Assembly (NCBI GenBank): GCA_034509755.1
Contig: CM067559.1
Location: 32,230,032 to 32,294,031, forward strand
Source: Anisodus tanguticus
Lineage: Eukaryota > Streptophyta > Magnoliopsida > Solanales > Solanaceae
Direction: 5' to 3'
DNA: 64,000 nucleotides
The number at the start of each line of letters is the position of its first letter. The first letter of the stretch is position 1. The translations under genes and the position numbers were made by a program. Positions 10,386-22,309 of the stretch are shown piece by piece. Under the pieces are notes generated by a model, which saw nothing but the letters and a program-made list of their open reading frames with translations, was not told where the DNA came from and did not search any database.

Positions 10386-13300
10386 GCGGTTCACTTTTAT
10401 GCGGGCGAAGGCATAAAAGCTACTAAGAGTTTGGATGGTGCTCTAAGTCGGATAATTTGATTTAGAGTCGCCATCTAATTTATCGGTAAATTAAAAAAAC
10501 CAGTGTGAGAGTTTTCAAAGCATTGAAAATCTTATATAAACCAAAGTCAAGGTAAGAGTTCTGGTGATTCTCCATGAAAGGTGTTAGCACCCCGGTATTA
10601 AGAATCCGTAGAATACGGTTGACCTATGGGTTCTATAGCATGCTTAAAATTATTTAAATTGCTTTAAATGTTTAAAGTCCATAAAAATACTTGTCATTCA
10701 TTCATTCAAAACTTAAAATTTTGTTTTAAAATGAAAGAGTTAGGCTTCCGCCAAAAATAGTATGCACAGTGGTAGTTTAGTTAATTTCATTTTCGGGTTA
10801 AGAACACTCAAATGCGAATTTGAGTAGAACCCACATTTAGTCCAACCATATTGACTAATTCACATATTCATCTTTTGAAATCCTTTCTAAGTCTTGAAAA
10901 TGATATAACTCATTTAGAATGACAAAGTTTGATTTTGAAAAGAAGAATGAAATGGTTTTCTTTTCGTTTTAATTTTGCATGCTATATCTCCTAAATCAAA
11001 CCATATTCCCAAAACCCATAAACAAACTCAAGTCCAAGATAGTTTTTGAAGTGAAAAATATATGATTTAGACTTGGCCCGTAATTCAATTTCAAATCCAT
11101 TAATTTCGGCCCAAACTCAAGGAAAATCACAACCCTTTTTATCTTAGTCACTCAGGGCTATTCAAGTCCTTAATGTCAAATAACTCTTTATAACCCAATT
11201 CAATTTATGATCAAAGCCTAACATGTTTAAAATCCAAATTAATCTCAACTTTGATTTTTTGAAAGTCAGTTCCTTTGCCTCTAAAATTGATGCCCAAAAC
11301 AGTCTCATTTATTCGATTTTTAGATTTAAAACAAGTTTGAAATTCACTTCTTGGTGATCTAAGCTAAACGATCTATGCATCGTTTGCCTATCCTAGATTC
11401 ATAACCATAAGTAAAAGGTTCCAATAATGAAAGTACAAGTAACACAAATATATATATATATATAATATATATAGAAATGAAAAGAAGGGAGTTTAGGTTG
11501 GTGGGTCTACCGAAGCCCACCAATTGGTTATTTTCACTCATAGCTGGACCTTTATGCAAATATTAGCTTCCTCTTTTCAATCGGACTCGATCAAGAAAAA
11601 ATTCAGAATGTGCAACTTTAAGCTTCCTCTTTTCATTCTCTTCTTAGCTGAATGAAATGATGGGCCCAGTAGAGGCCCATCTCGTGGAAATGCAGCAGAA
11701 ACAAACAAGGAGAAAACAAAAGCCCAAGTTAGAGAGCATCTTGGACTTATCATATGATTAAACAAAAAATACATGAGGGAAATCCAGTTGTGGACCAAGG
11801 CACAAGTCAAATATTAGAGTCAATCCCATAAGTATACAGTAGGGTGGATAAAATAAATGAGTGAGCTCAGCCCAATTCACATAGACATAGACAGGTAATG
11901 AAAACAAAATCAAGTAGGCTTAGCCCAAGTCACATTACATAAGCAGAAGACGAGAAAGTAAGAAATGGGATTTATGGGCCATGCCCAACAAACACATGAA
12001 CAAGAGAGGCTTCAAATGATAACATTGGAATATACACATGCTATACATTTGGTATATCCGGTATACAAAATATACCAGTAACGTATATATTCATTATACT
12101 AGAATTCTAGTCACATGAAATTGAATATACCAAGCACATGATGTTCATATAAATGTCAAGGAAAGGACACCCTCATTTAATGTTAATAATCAACATACAA
12201 GGTTATGAGTCATTTTTAAGTTATGGCATATCATTAATGATCCTAGATACTAAGCAGAGACATATAAAGACACATAACGAGCCATTTCATCTTAATGGGT
12301 GCAGAACAGGTCACATGTATCCTATGTAGCATGCTAGAGGCAAGGAGAACAGTTAGAGCACATAACAGAGCCAAAACAAGCTAACATGATATCAAGTTGA
12401 CAGACATTCAACCTAAACTGACAGAAAGTCAAGAAAAAAAACACGAGGCTGAGCTTCTCAAGATCATTTTCCCCAAATACCCTCTCACTATCTTCCTGGC
12501 AGACATCAACAATGCTAAAGAAGTTAAAGAAAAGACATTTGAGGCATGATGAGTTCTTAAGTATCACATATTTACATACACCAAGTGTCACCCCAAGAAA
12601 CAAGCAGAAACATTATGCCCTAAAACAACAAGAACTGAATTTAAACCTATATGACAAGATACAAAGGTTCAAACAACTTTACTTTCAGCACTACATAAAA
12701 ACACATCACATTTATAACCTATTCAAGTCTAAGTTCATCCTAAACAAGACCCCTAGTGACTTATAGAGACACCACAGTTCATTACTTAGATATGACAACC
12801 CTTTTACTACATTAGAACCCATAGAACTCTCTTAAGTGCATGTTAAGGTCATTTTGTCATGTTTAGACCCTATGTGTTCATTCAACTATAACAGATAATC
12901 AAACCAACAACCGTATCCATTTCAAGGCAACCAGGTGCACTTAAAAAGTTAAGACTAAGCATGTTCTCCTACGTTTTAAACCACTGAAGGGTCCTAAAGT
13001 GATTACAAAAGTATTTCAATGCTAAATTATGGCTATCTTTAATTAAATAGACTAACTAAACTAAACACCAAATATATTAGATCATTTTTTAAACTTAAAT
13101 AGAGACTAGGTGATACAACATAAGCACTAACAACATATCCAAACTAAATATGACTCTCAAAGGCCAACACACACATCATGCAAGCACAACTAACCTTAAC
13201 AATCCATCTTTTAACCTAAATGGATTTCAAATTGTTATTTTAATATTATTTTTAATGATTCATACATGATTAAACTGACATCAAGCTTCATTTTGGTTCA

Positions 13301-15090
13301 AGGTAACTTATACATGACCTAAACTAATCCCTACACTAACACAAGAAACCTTTATCTGACTAATCATTACCATAACAAATACAAACAATAATCAATATTA
13401 GATAAACATACTTAATAGTCACATAGCACATAATAACATGTCATATAATCTAAATTAAATAGAAAATTAAAAGGAGGGAGTCTAGGGACCGAATTGGAGC
13501 TTGAACCTTACTCGGGGGATCTCGAGCTTACAAATCACACAAAAAGAGAGGGTTTTAGTTATTAAAGGACTAATTATACTAAATATGGGTTTCGCCAAAG
13601 GGCTGGATCCCAACTTAAGCAGTTGAATTTAGCTTGAAAATGGCTCTTAATAATGTAAAAGCTTGAGATTCAAGTTCTAGACCCGTAACACTATGAGAAT
13701 AGGTCTCAATTTATAGAACTCGATAGAAACCCTAGAAAAGCCAAGGATCCTATGTAGGAGAATCAAATTGGAGGTGAAATTCCCTCCAATTCGTTCTTCA
13801 AACAATAGAAGCCAAAAATTCAAATCGGAATGCGACAAGAGTAATTAAAACGCAGCAGATAAATCAAGAGAGAGGGGCGACCTTACCTTGACTGAGGGGG
13901 TAGTTCACGATGGTGTTTATGTGATGTGGCAAGAGCAATTAATGCTCTTCCCATCTTTATCCATACGACTCTGCAAAAGTTAGGTGTACGAGCTTGACCT
14001 TGAAAAAAATGGAAACATCATCGCAAAGCTCAGAGGAGAGGGTTTCTATTGCGAAGAACAAAAGAAATGGGGCCTTTTTCTCTTCGTTCAACGCTTTACA
14101 CTTGGGTTTGGGCAGGTCTGGGCCATTTTCAGCCTGGGCTCCGCCGACTTTAAATAAATATATGTTCAAAAAAAATTCAAAATAAGCTTAACCAATTATG
14201 GCCATATTTGGCAAATGTTGTCATATTTTAAATTTAAAAAAATGAAAGCTTCGTTTTAAATTCAAATTTGATGCTAATTAGGATTTAAGAACTTAAAATC
14301 ATGCCAACGTCTTTGTAAATTAAGACATGACTTGAAATTGAGATGAAATTTCCTTATCGTATTTAAATATATAATTTTTTGATTTTGACGGAGTGGAACA
14401 TTAATTATTTAATAGTGAAAATTATTTTTATAATAATTACATTTATAATTGCCGGTTAAAATCCCAAAATTATGATTAATGATTAAAATGTGCGAAATTA
14501 GGACATGATATACACTATATATACCAAGTGATATTTTGTCAAATGAAATGACAAAAATATTCTTGGAATAATTTTATAAAATCATATTCGCCTTGTAAAA
14601 AGTATATTTCACTTCGTCGGTGACTCAGAAACTTTGAATAATTAAATAAAATTATTGGAGAGTAAAAATTAGGTGTCAATAACTGCCTCTTCATTGTTCG
14701 GGGATGGCTAGACCATCCCTGAGTAGTAAAATTTGATTGACCTGGGTTTTAGCCAACCAACAAGAAATTACTTCTCGTTTCTATGCAATTTTCGAAAATT
14801 GTGGTCGGACCCTGATTTATGAATTTCTTACATATCTCAGGTTGCATAAGAATTCAGACCACTTATAGTTCGACTCAGTTAAACTACTAGAAAGATGATA
14901 AAATAAAAATATCAAACCAGAAAAAATTCGGGATGATCTTGATGGGATGTGACCGATCCTCAGATATTTGAGTGGCCTACATATCCCCAGTTTTCGAGAA
15001 TTAGGTCATTTGTAGTTTGACTCGATGGCCCGAAAAGGGTATCCCTTATGTGGGAATCCCTTTGATCCTTCTAGTATATGCACGACAGGT
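10386..15090. repeat. Long noncoding LTR-retrotransposon-derived block (Tat/Ogre-like style)
   Basis: Nearly 4.7 kb without a credible coding region. The opening contains gatttagagtcgccatctaa (10461-10480) and ggtgttagcaccccgg (10580-10595). These resemble phrases found in Solanaceae Tat/Ogre-type elements. The far end has aggtgtcaataactgcc (14671-14687), again of that style. A (TA)n run sits at 11449-11475. Short open frames inside (for example 11577-11810 and 13957-14169 on the minus strand) have no recognisable domains. This may be a large solo LTR, but borders and target duplications were not found. Confidence 0.35.
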
Positions 15091-15099
15091 TACGGGTTT

Positions 15100-15713
15100 T
15101 TTAAAAAATAAAAACCTTCGTGATTTGAGAGCGAGGTCGGCATGGAGCCATAATCTTCCATGCTGACTTGGGAAAATTTCTGCTCAAGGGTGACAGTACG
15201 AGCATGTTGGTTATCCTGGAATATATCACGCAATCTATTTCCGGTAGCCATAGTCGTAGTGTCTGGTTCAATGATCGTCTATAAGAGGTCGGTAGAAATA
15301 GTGGAGTAAATCCACTGAAGGACAGTAGCATCAAGAGTAATCCATAATTGAGGATCCTCCGCGTGAGGAGGGCTATCAGGAGGAATTATGTGATGGAGGA
15401 CTTGATGAGAGATTGCGTGAATTTTAAACAACTCTGCCCACGTCGCATATTGGACGTTTTTCATCTCAAGAACAATAGGATGTTCTTGATGTTATAAACA
15501 GTAAGGGCATGATGAAACGTGTTATTTGACGTAGACATAACGAAAGAACAAAGAGATTTGGAAGGAAATTTGGGAAGAGAGGAGGCAAATTTTGACATGA
15601 AATCCGAGAAAGGGACACAGATTCTGATGCAGTTTCGGCCGAGAAGGGGCACGGAAACCGAGAATAAATTTGGAGAAGAGCGAAAGTAATTTAGTCCTAA
15701 ACTTCTGATACCA
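15100..15713 (-). pseudogene. Copia gag 5' fragment with leader and primer-binding site
   Basis: On the minus strand, a short untranslated leader lies next to a primer-binding site tggtatcagaag (complement of about 15702-15713). It is followed by a gag N terminus. The start MSTSNNTFHHALTVYNI is at about 15540, then VQYATWAELFKIHAISHQVLHHIIPP and TLDATVLQWIYSTISTDLL. The frame shifts around 15460-15480 and 15290, and the gene stops abruptly near 15100 inside the gag helix region. It is closely related to the gag genes at 26.3-26.65 kb and 38.6-39.2 kb. The rest of the element is absent. Confidence 0.8.
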
Positions 15714-15950
15714 TGAAATAAATAATCCCTTGATTATTTTCAGTAATGAAAGAGTATATATACAATTTACAATTTCCATAATAGGAAAATCATATTCTTA
15801 TTTTACTCCTAAAACCTTATTCTACCTGTACAATAAATATACAATTATGGTAAGTGTACAATTTTAATTACAACAAAACATCTCCTATAATAGGCCACTA
15901 AACCGTGATATACACGGTATGTATACACCATGTATATCACAGGTTTAACA
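15714..15950 (-). repeat. LTR of the truncated copia element (5' LTR)
   Basis: Starts tgaaataaataatccc next to the primer-binding site and ends in gtttaaca at 15943-15950, giving the TG...CA ends of an LTR. It aligns with the LTR at 21988-22302 at both ends (tga..aaataatcccc and tttaaca). It contains inverted words such as gtgatatacacgg. Confidence 0.7.
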
Positions 15951-16270
15951 TCCCATCTTTGTTAAGTCAGCTCGTGATATACATGGCTAATATACCGTGT
16001 ATATCACGGGTGTTTATCAAGCCGCTTTCAAGCAGACAAACTCTATAAATGCCCCTAGGCCGGCAGGCGGATCATGAAATAGACTCCTCAACTATAAGGG
16101 ATCTTTTGGCACGTGGATACAGTTCTCAGAATTAAGTTTGAGCTTTATTTTATATTCTATTTGATAAAAGATATAAATTTATTTTGGCTTAAAATGACTG
16201 TATCCCACCTCTCAGATGGAATAAATTAATCCAAGGACTATAATCTAAAATTATAATTTCGGAATAATTT
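15951..16270. other. Intergenic, A/T rich, no gene seen
   Basis: Contains a second gtgatataca/tgtatatcac palindrome (15973-16010), which could belong to the neighbouring LTR, and otherwise A/T-rich sequence without coding potential. Confidence 0.5.
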
Positions 16271-16271
16271 A

Positions 16272-16568
16272 TTATAAAATTCTAAGCATTAATTATATAT
16301 ATTTAATTTATAACAAAAATCATTCAACCGTTAACCATCATATTAATTGCTAAATCAAGAAAAATCACGTCTATATACAGTTTCGAGAAAATAATTGTAC
16401 TCCCTGTGTCCACATTTACTTTATAAAATTCTAAGCACTAATTATATCTATTTAATTTATAACAAAAATCATTCAACCGTTGACCATAATATTAATTGCT
16501 AAATCATGAAAAATCACGTCTATATACAGTTTCGAGAAAATAATTGTACTCCGTGTCCATATTTACTT
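16272..16568. repeat. 149-bp tandem duplication
   Basis: Two head-to-tail copies of a 149-bp unit start with ttataaaattctaagca at 16272 and 16421. They share long stretches such as aaaaatcattcaaccgtt and gtctatatacagtttcgaga, with a few substitutions and a small gap. Confidence 0.88.
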
Positions 16569-16850
16569 GTTCATGTGTCACTTGACATACCCTTTAAGAT
16601 AGATAAATAAAATTTTCTTATTATAACAAATTTTCTTAAGAAAGTAATTTTTTATATTTAGAAATAATTTAGTTTTAAAATTTTCTTTTTATCTTTAATG
16701 ATATGATTTACAACCACATAAATATCGAAGGCTTGTTATGAATCATAAATTTTAAAGTCTTCTCTTTCTTAAAATTTGTGTCTAGTCAAATGATGTCACA
16801 TAAATTAAGACGGATAAGGTATAATTTTACTATATCACCCATAATCATTA

Positions 16851-18084
16851 CTTCCTCTAATTTAAAATAAGTTCCACTTAATCTCTTGTCACTTTTAGGA
16901 TATCAAGAGATTTTTTTTTTGCATGGTTTAACCTTAACATTAATTACTTGTTCCAAAAAAAAAATTAAGACTATACACCATACATATGGGTATTTGATAA
17001 AATATGTACTTAATTTAGTGTGCAAAGTCCATTGTAGACAAGTAAAAGTGAATGGAGGGATTAAGTATTTTTACTAAATTTCCTTTAATTAATAAGACTC
17101 TTAATTATTTATTGACTTGATTAAAGAGAAAATGATATAGGCTACCTACTTAAGTCTTTTTATTACAAAACATAACAATACTTTCCCTTATTTACAAACC
17201 ATAACAAAAAAATTACAAAATATAACGGATCTTCATTTTCATACTTTAAAAAAAACATCTTTTTTAATATTTTTAAATTTTTGATTTTTTTTAAAAATAA
17301 TTCTTTTTAGTTCTTTTTCGCTCAAAGCTTGAAAAAATCAGTCATTCTTTTGTGTACAAAAACTGTATGAACTGTGTATATGTGAGTGAAATTTTTAATA
17401 CAGTTTTCATACACAAATTTTGAGCGAACCTTTTAAGCCTTGAGGGAGATATACACATTTCATATATTATTAATACACAAATTTTTGAGTGATTTTTTAA
17501 GCATTAAATATTGTGTGAAAGTTGTATACAATGTTGTTGTAGTTGTATTAATTTTTCAAAAACCTAACATAAACTTTATACACAAAAAATGTGAGCGAAA
17601 TGCTAAGCCTTGAGTGAGATATACATATTTCATACCATTTTTTTACACAAATTTTTGAGCGAAATTGTTAAGCCTTGAACTATATATACACATTTCATAC
17701 ACAAAATTTGGAGCGAACTTTTTAAGCTTTGAGCGAGATATACACATTTCATACACAAATTTTTGAGCGATTTTTTAAGCCTTGAGCGAAAAAAATAAAA
17801 TAAAAAAATAAAAAATATATTTTTTAAAAAATTAACTTTTTTTTAAATTAAGCTAATATTTCGTATATATTTTGTAGGAAATCTATTTCTATGATTTGTA
17901 AATTTAAAAGTTTCATCATATTCTGTACATACTTTTCTTATTGTGTATTTATATGTCATTTACCCTTGATTAAATAAGGGTAAATATGAAAAAATAAAGC
18001 TAAATTCATCTTGATTATATAAGTGGACACTTATTTTGAATCAAAATAAAAAGACTAAATGGTCACTTATTTTGAACCGGAGAG
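16851..18084. mobile_element. Stowaway-like element, enlarged, TA-flanked
   Basis: The left end cttcctctaatttaaaata (16851) and the complement of the right end ctctccggttcaaaata (18084) are imperfect inverted repeats, each preceded by TA (16849-16850, 18085-18086). At 1.23 kb it is longer than a usual Stowaway MITE, and the middle (about 17110-17960) carries unrelated tandem repeats, so it may contain a nested insertion. Confidence 0.5.
17410..17800. repeat. Degenerate tandem repeats, unit about 54-64 bp
   Basis: Six related units begin cacaaatttttgagcga and end gagatatacacatttcata. Unit starts are near 17411, 17472, 17581, 17645, 17699 and 17753; the last three steps are exactly 54 bp. No open frame. 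Confidence 0.8.
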
Positions 18085-18160
18085 TATAAATCATCTCACT
18101 CATTGAAAATAATTTCTACTAACTAATAATAAAGCATGTAAAATAGAATAAAAAAGACAA

Positions 18161-18427
18161 TACGTAAATAGATCATCAAATTTGGCCTCAGCTGATAAGT
18201 ATGCCTTTCAATTTTGGGTGTGTACAAGTAGGCAGCTCAACTAGTCACCACTTTATTAATTGAACACACCAACTTACAAAATTATCAACTATACACCTTC
18301 AAAATTTATGTGTCACGTCAACATTTGTGTTATGTGTTCACTTTATACAAGTTGAGAAACCTACTTGAGCACATCAAAGTTGGAGAGCATACTTGGCAGA
18401 AGCCACGTTTGAGGACCTGTTTATGTA
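18161..18427. mobile_element. MITE with long inverted ends
   Basis: A 267-bp element whose two ends are about 75-bp imperfect inverted repeats: tacgtaaatagatcatcaaa on the left, and tacataaacaggtcctcaaa from the complement of the right. Both continue to an agtagg...ctcaac word. Long ends suggest a Mutator-like MITE. A clean target duplication was not found. Confidence 0.65.
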
Positions 18428-18585
18428 TTATGCTAATAATAAATAATAAATTATCTCTTAATTTTTTAATTTAAATAAGTAAAATTAAATATTTATTTTT
18501 AGTATAATAGACAAGTAAAAATGTACGAATGGAGTGATCCTTGCTCTCAGTGAATTATAGATGTCTACGATCCCCAAAGTGCACC

Positions 18586-18592
18586 TATTTAA
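18586..18592 (+). promoter_or_regulatory. Possible TATA box of the MLP gene
   Basis: tatttaa lies 92 bp upstream of the MLP start codon, a normal plant spacing. It is a short motif in A/T-rich DNA, so support is modest. Confidence 0.35.
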
Positions 18593-18683
18593 GGACTTCC
18601 CTTTTTGGTTCTTTATCAATCAAATTTCAAACCCTGCTATTTCTATACTAGTTCTCATTAGTGATCAGAAAGAGAGATAAAAA

Positions 18684-18859
18684 ATGGGTCTGAAAGGAAA
18701 GTTGATTTCACAAACAGAGATCAAAGGTTGTAAGGATCTTTTTCATGAAATGTTTAGGCACAAACCACACCATCTTTCAAATATTATTCAAAGCTGTCAA
18801 TTTGCATGAAGGAGATTGGGGTACCGTAGGCTCCGTGATCAACTGGAATTATACTCGGG
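18684..18859 (+). pseudogene. MLP exon 1 (frame-broken)
   Basis: Start ATG at 18684 gives MGLKGKLISQTEIKG and FHEMFRHKPHHLSN, the conserved MLP N terminus. Directly after SNII the frame is lost, and NLHEGDWGTVGSVINWNYTR continues in another frame up to the donor site cggg|gtaagatt (GT at 18860-18861). Read in the first frame it stops at a TGA about 40 codons in. Confidence 0.85.
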
Positions 18860-18861
18860 GT

Positions 18862-19195
18862 AAGATTTTCTTATCAATTTTTTTAAATTAAATAGTTGAT
18901 TTAATAGAATATTCAATTTCTTAATTTTAATAAGAGTCTACTATTTTAAGTCTTTACTATAGAAGAAGTCTACTACTTTATTTATGTGGCTATATAATGT
19001 GTATGATTAGTGAAATTTAGAAGAGTCCTTTCATGAATAAGCCACACATCTATAAAAATATATTATTGACTGCATAAGAGAAGATATGTAATTCTGCTGC
19101 ATTGTTACGAAAGTATTGGAGAGATTTGACAAAAGTCATAATGACAAAAGTCTGATCTGTTGTTCTCTTCAACGAGTTATTGGTTTCATCAGATT
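18862..19195. other. Intron start, no element recognised
   Basis: A/T-rich intron sequence directly after the MLP donor. I see no coding or repeat structure in it. Confidence 0.5.
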
Positions 19196-19196
19196 T

Positions 19197-19382
19197 GGGC
19201 AAAGTGCAAATATACATTTTCTTAATAAAAAATAAGATAAATGTATTTTTTTATAAAAAATATCTCACCAAATGTGATATATTTGTATCATTCGTGTAAC
19301 GATAGGGTATATATGCACCTTTTTTTAATGACGCGTATATCTGCTCGAAATCGTAAAGTTAAGGTATATTTGCACATTGCCC
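19197..19382. mobile_element. Small MITE with gggcaa ends
   Basis: The left end gggcaaagtgcaaatatac and the complement of the right end gggcaatgtgcaaatatacc are inverted repeats about 186 bp apart, with ttt on both sides as a possible 3-bp target duplication. A Tourist/PIF-type MITE fits the ends and the duplication size. Confidence 0.55.
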
Positions 19383-19569
19383 TTTAGCTAATGACTTCCA
19401 GCCATTTAAAAATAAATTTGGCAAAAAAAAAAGAAAAATAAATATATAATTGGGGAAACTAGTCACCGCATCTAATTAAGAATAAGAAAATTCACAGTTG
19501 ACACTTCATTATTTTGACTATTTTTTATTTGACTAAAAATAATAGAGTTTCAACCAAGTTATTTTAGAG

Positions 19570-19701
19570 TTTCAATCAAGGGTCTACCGGAAATAACATT
19601 TCTACCTTCCAAGATAGGAGAAAGGTCTGCTTACACTCTGTTCTACCCAAACCCCACGTTATCACGTTGTGAGATTTGAGTATGTTGTTATTGTTATTGG
19701 T
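19570..19701 (+). repeat. TS-SINE/RTE-LINE 3' tail
   Basis: ggtctaccggaaataac at 19580 is followed by ctaccttccaagataggag, then aaggtctgcttacactctg and a TTG-type end (gtatgttgttattgttattg). This is the same tail as the LINE end at 4225-4322. The tRNA-like head of a full SINE is not visible, so the copy is truncated. Confidence 0.65.
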
Positions 19702-19728
19702 TTCAAAAATAAAAATACATAGTAAAAA

Positions 19729-19733
19729 CAAAT
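19729..19733. repeat. SIRE target-site duplication, left
   Basis: caaat, directly before the TG start of the 5' LTR; repeated at 33789-33793. Confidence 0.7.
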
Positions 19734-20558
19734 TGTTAATGTTGAGTTTGGTGTTGTAACATTTGACCCAACATATCTTCTAAAAGACTGATTTGAATGT
19801 ATAAAAATGTTGGAACAAATGTCACATTCAGACAAACAATTTTTTTATAACAGTTTTTTCTTACTTCACGTTAAGCAGTAATATTTTACTGTGGGGGTAA
19901 AAATGACTTAGGCGTGATGAATCGGAGCTGTGTAAAGCGTGGGAGAAAGAGTCAAAGCTTGGGGAAGAAGTCGAGTGAAGAACAAGTCAAATCTGTTGAG
20001 ATTTCGACTCCATAATCTTCTCCAACAAACACACCGGCTGCCCACCTTTCCCTCAACCTCCTCAACTGATCGATGAGATTTACAAGGAAGACTCTCTACT
20101 ATAAATAGAGAGGCCAAAACAGTGAATCGATCATCCAGAATAAGATTGCAAATATACCAAGAGAGCTCTCAGAATTTCAACCCAGAAATCTAGTCACAAG
20201 TGTTGCCTGAGTTTGTCGACAACATTCTGTCCAACATTACAATTGATGTTTAGATTCTAGATTAGTTTTGTATGGAGCGATTGTAATGAGAAGTTGTCTA
20301 TGTCTACTTAGTTAGATTTTTCAGGCAGAAGTCATCTGCGACTTCAACTTTTAATTCCTTTCCATTTTATATTGTAAATTGTAAATAAAGGAATTTGTAA
20401 TTTTATATATAATTTATATACAATACATCTAGTCATTGACCATATTATGAAAATTTTAAACCTTTGTGTTCTTTAAATTCCGATGCATTTACTCTTTAAA
20501 GTTTCTGTTTTTTGCTAAAGTGTTGTGACTAGTGTCAAACGACATTATCGCTGACATT
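19734..20558 (+). repeat. 5' LTR of the SIRE element, 3' end deleted
   Basis: Begins tgttaatgttgagtttgg and matches 32871-33695 closely. A TATA box tataaata lies at 20100-20107, 366 bp from the LTR start, the same offset as in the 3' LTR. Similarity ends at ctgacatt (20551-20558). The last 70 bp, the primer-binding site and the gag start are missing, replaced directly by gag coding sequence at about 20581. Confidence 0.85.
20100..20107 (+). promoter_or_regulatory. LTR TATA box
   Basis: tataaata, conserved in position and sequence with 33237-33244 in the other LTR. Confidence 0.55.
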
Positions 20559-20580
20559 CTTTTTAAAAGCAAATTCTGAG

Positions 20581-21730
20581 ATGAACATTGAGAATCAAAG
20601 GGAACTATATAAAAACAAGAATGTGGTACTTCAAGTTCAATCCTCGGAGAGTCAAATCGAAGAAGAGGATGAGAATCTTGAAGAAATTGGTGAAGGTGCA
20701 AATGTTGCCTTACTCACTCGAAAATATAATTTGATAGTGAGGAAGATCAACAATGAGAGAAATCAATCTAAATCTAAAGAGCACCAAACTAAGTCTTCAA
20801 TCAAAAGCCCACTAGATTCCTTCCAAATGTACAAAAAGGAAATCAACTAAGTAGAACCAACTCAGATCGTACCAAATTTGATCCCAAACAACTTAAGTCC
20901 ATGCAATGTCATACATGCTCGGATTGGGGTCATTATGCTAATGAATGTGCTAACACTCTTAGAAAATTTAGTAAGCACCTATGGGTTTCTCTTAGTGATG
21001 ATGAAGAAGAAGAGGAAGGAGATCGTGAAATTGAAAAACAAGCAATGTTGGACACTATTTTCGAACAGTCTCTATAGGATAATGAAAATGTCGTCTATAA
21101 TGTTGTCTCAGATGTCACGACATTTGCTCCAACATCAGCATCAACATCAACATCCTCAGCGACATCCGAAAGGTATGAATTCTTTAACTATTCTGATGTT
21201 AATTGCTGTAGTGGTTCTATTTCTGTTAGTGAGGCTGATTGTGTGAATCAAGTTGAAAGCAAAGATGATATGATTAATGAATTGAAAGGTATTTGTAAAG
21301 CCTTAATCATAGAATCCAAGCAACTTGGCACAAATGTAAAATCTTTAACTCGTGAGAATTTAGATTTAAAAGGCACAATAAACTAGAGGTTGCACTTACC
21401 AAAAAAGATACTGAATTTGGTAAGATTCGTGCAAACCTGGATTTAGCCGAAGCAACCTTCCGCAAGCTCAACACAGGAACTTTGAAATTGAATGAGATAC
21501 TCAACTTTAGCAATCCTTCACATGCAGGTATTGGGTACGAAAACTCTCTTAAAACTATATGCTCTAATCTCTTTGACACAAATGAGAAAATGCACTTTGT
21601 AAAAGAAAATGGGATGAATTGTAGGTTCTCATATATGTCAAAGAATATGAAGTTTGTATGTCCTCACTGTAACTCCCCTGGACACTTAAAACCATACTGT
21701 TTCAAACTTCAAATTTTTGTGAGCAAAATG
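20581..21730 (+). pseudogene. SIRE gag, N-terminally deleted, two zinc knuckles
   Basis: The surviving gag begins MNIENQRELYKNKN and runs through acidic sequence to a first CX2CX4HX4C knuckle (20907-20948, CHTCSDWGHYANEC). A long Ser/Asp/Glu-rich and coiled-coil-like stretch follows (ELKGICKALIIESKQ, TKKDTEFGKIRANLDLAEAT), then a second knuckle (21659-21700, CPHCNSPGHLKPYC). Two knuckles parted by about 700 bases of helical sequence are typical of SIRE gag proteins. The frame breaks at about 20848 and again at stop codons near 21076 and 21384. The protein would coat element RNA in virus-like particles; this copy cannot. Confidence 0.8.
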
Positions 21731-21839
21731 TTTCCTAAATTGTCGTCCAACATTTCAGATAACAATCGGTGCAACATTTCTGAGCCAAAAGGTAAAAAAT
21801 GTTTCAAGAGAGTTTGGGTTACTAAAATGAATGTATCTT

Positions 21840-21987
21840 GTAATGTATGTATAACTACATTAAGAACTAACATTTCAGGTTCTTGGTACTTTGATAGTAG
21901 ATGCTCTCGCCATATGATAGGTACAAAAGGATTTCTAAGAAACTATGAGTCATTCAATGGAGGAAATGTGACTTATGGAGGTGGCAG
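21840..21987 (+). pseudogene. SIRE protease start, interrupted by nested copia
   Basis: SGSWYFDSRCSRHMIGTKGFL at about 21880-21945 corresponds to the copia aspartic protease, where DSGCSRHM is the usual active site. Here the glycine after DS is replaced by Arg, which would disable catalysis. The frame continues to VTYGGGS and is then cut by the nested element at 21988. Confidence 0.78.
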
Positions 21988-22302
21988 TGAAAGAAATAAT
22001 CCCCTTGATTATTTTCATTAATTGAATATCTATATATACAAGATACAAAGTAGGAGAATCCTATTCCTATTCTATTTCTAAAATCTTATTCTACCATAAT
22101 TCTAACTCTACAATTATGGTAGTGTATAATCCTAATTATGGTAACAAATACATTACAATATACTACACATATATTTTCCAAATATACAATATTCTTGACT
22201 ACCAAAACAGCCACAAAACCGAGCCCAATAATGGCCATAAATCGTGGCACTTAATATGGCAATATACACTTGTATATTGTGTGTATATTGCCATATTTAA
22301 CA
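21988..22302 (-). repeat. 3' LTR of the nested copia
   Basis: 315 bp with TG...CA ends on the plus strand (tgaaagaaataatcccc to atttaaca), next to the polypurine tract of the element. It is related to the LTR at 15714-15950 and contains the palindrome-like words tatggcaatatacac and gtgtatattgccata. Confidence 0.8.
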
Positions 22303-22309
22303 CACCCCC

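Noticed and set aside
10386..14690. Short minus-strand open frames (for example 12334-12603)
   Set aside because: Length expected by chance in A/T-rich DNA; no conserved motifs.
15973..16010. gtgatatacatgg palindrome as an operator or binding site
   Set aside because: Similar words recur within the adjacent copia LTR; best read as LTR-derived sequence.
17410..17800. CRISPR-like regularly spaced repeats
   Set aside because: Units are contiguous and degenerate with no unique spacers, and the setting is a plant genome.
20878..21246. 122-codon open frame on the plus strand
   Set aside because: Out of frame with the zinc knuckle and acidic coil of the SIRE gag, which are coded in another frame over the same bases.
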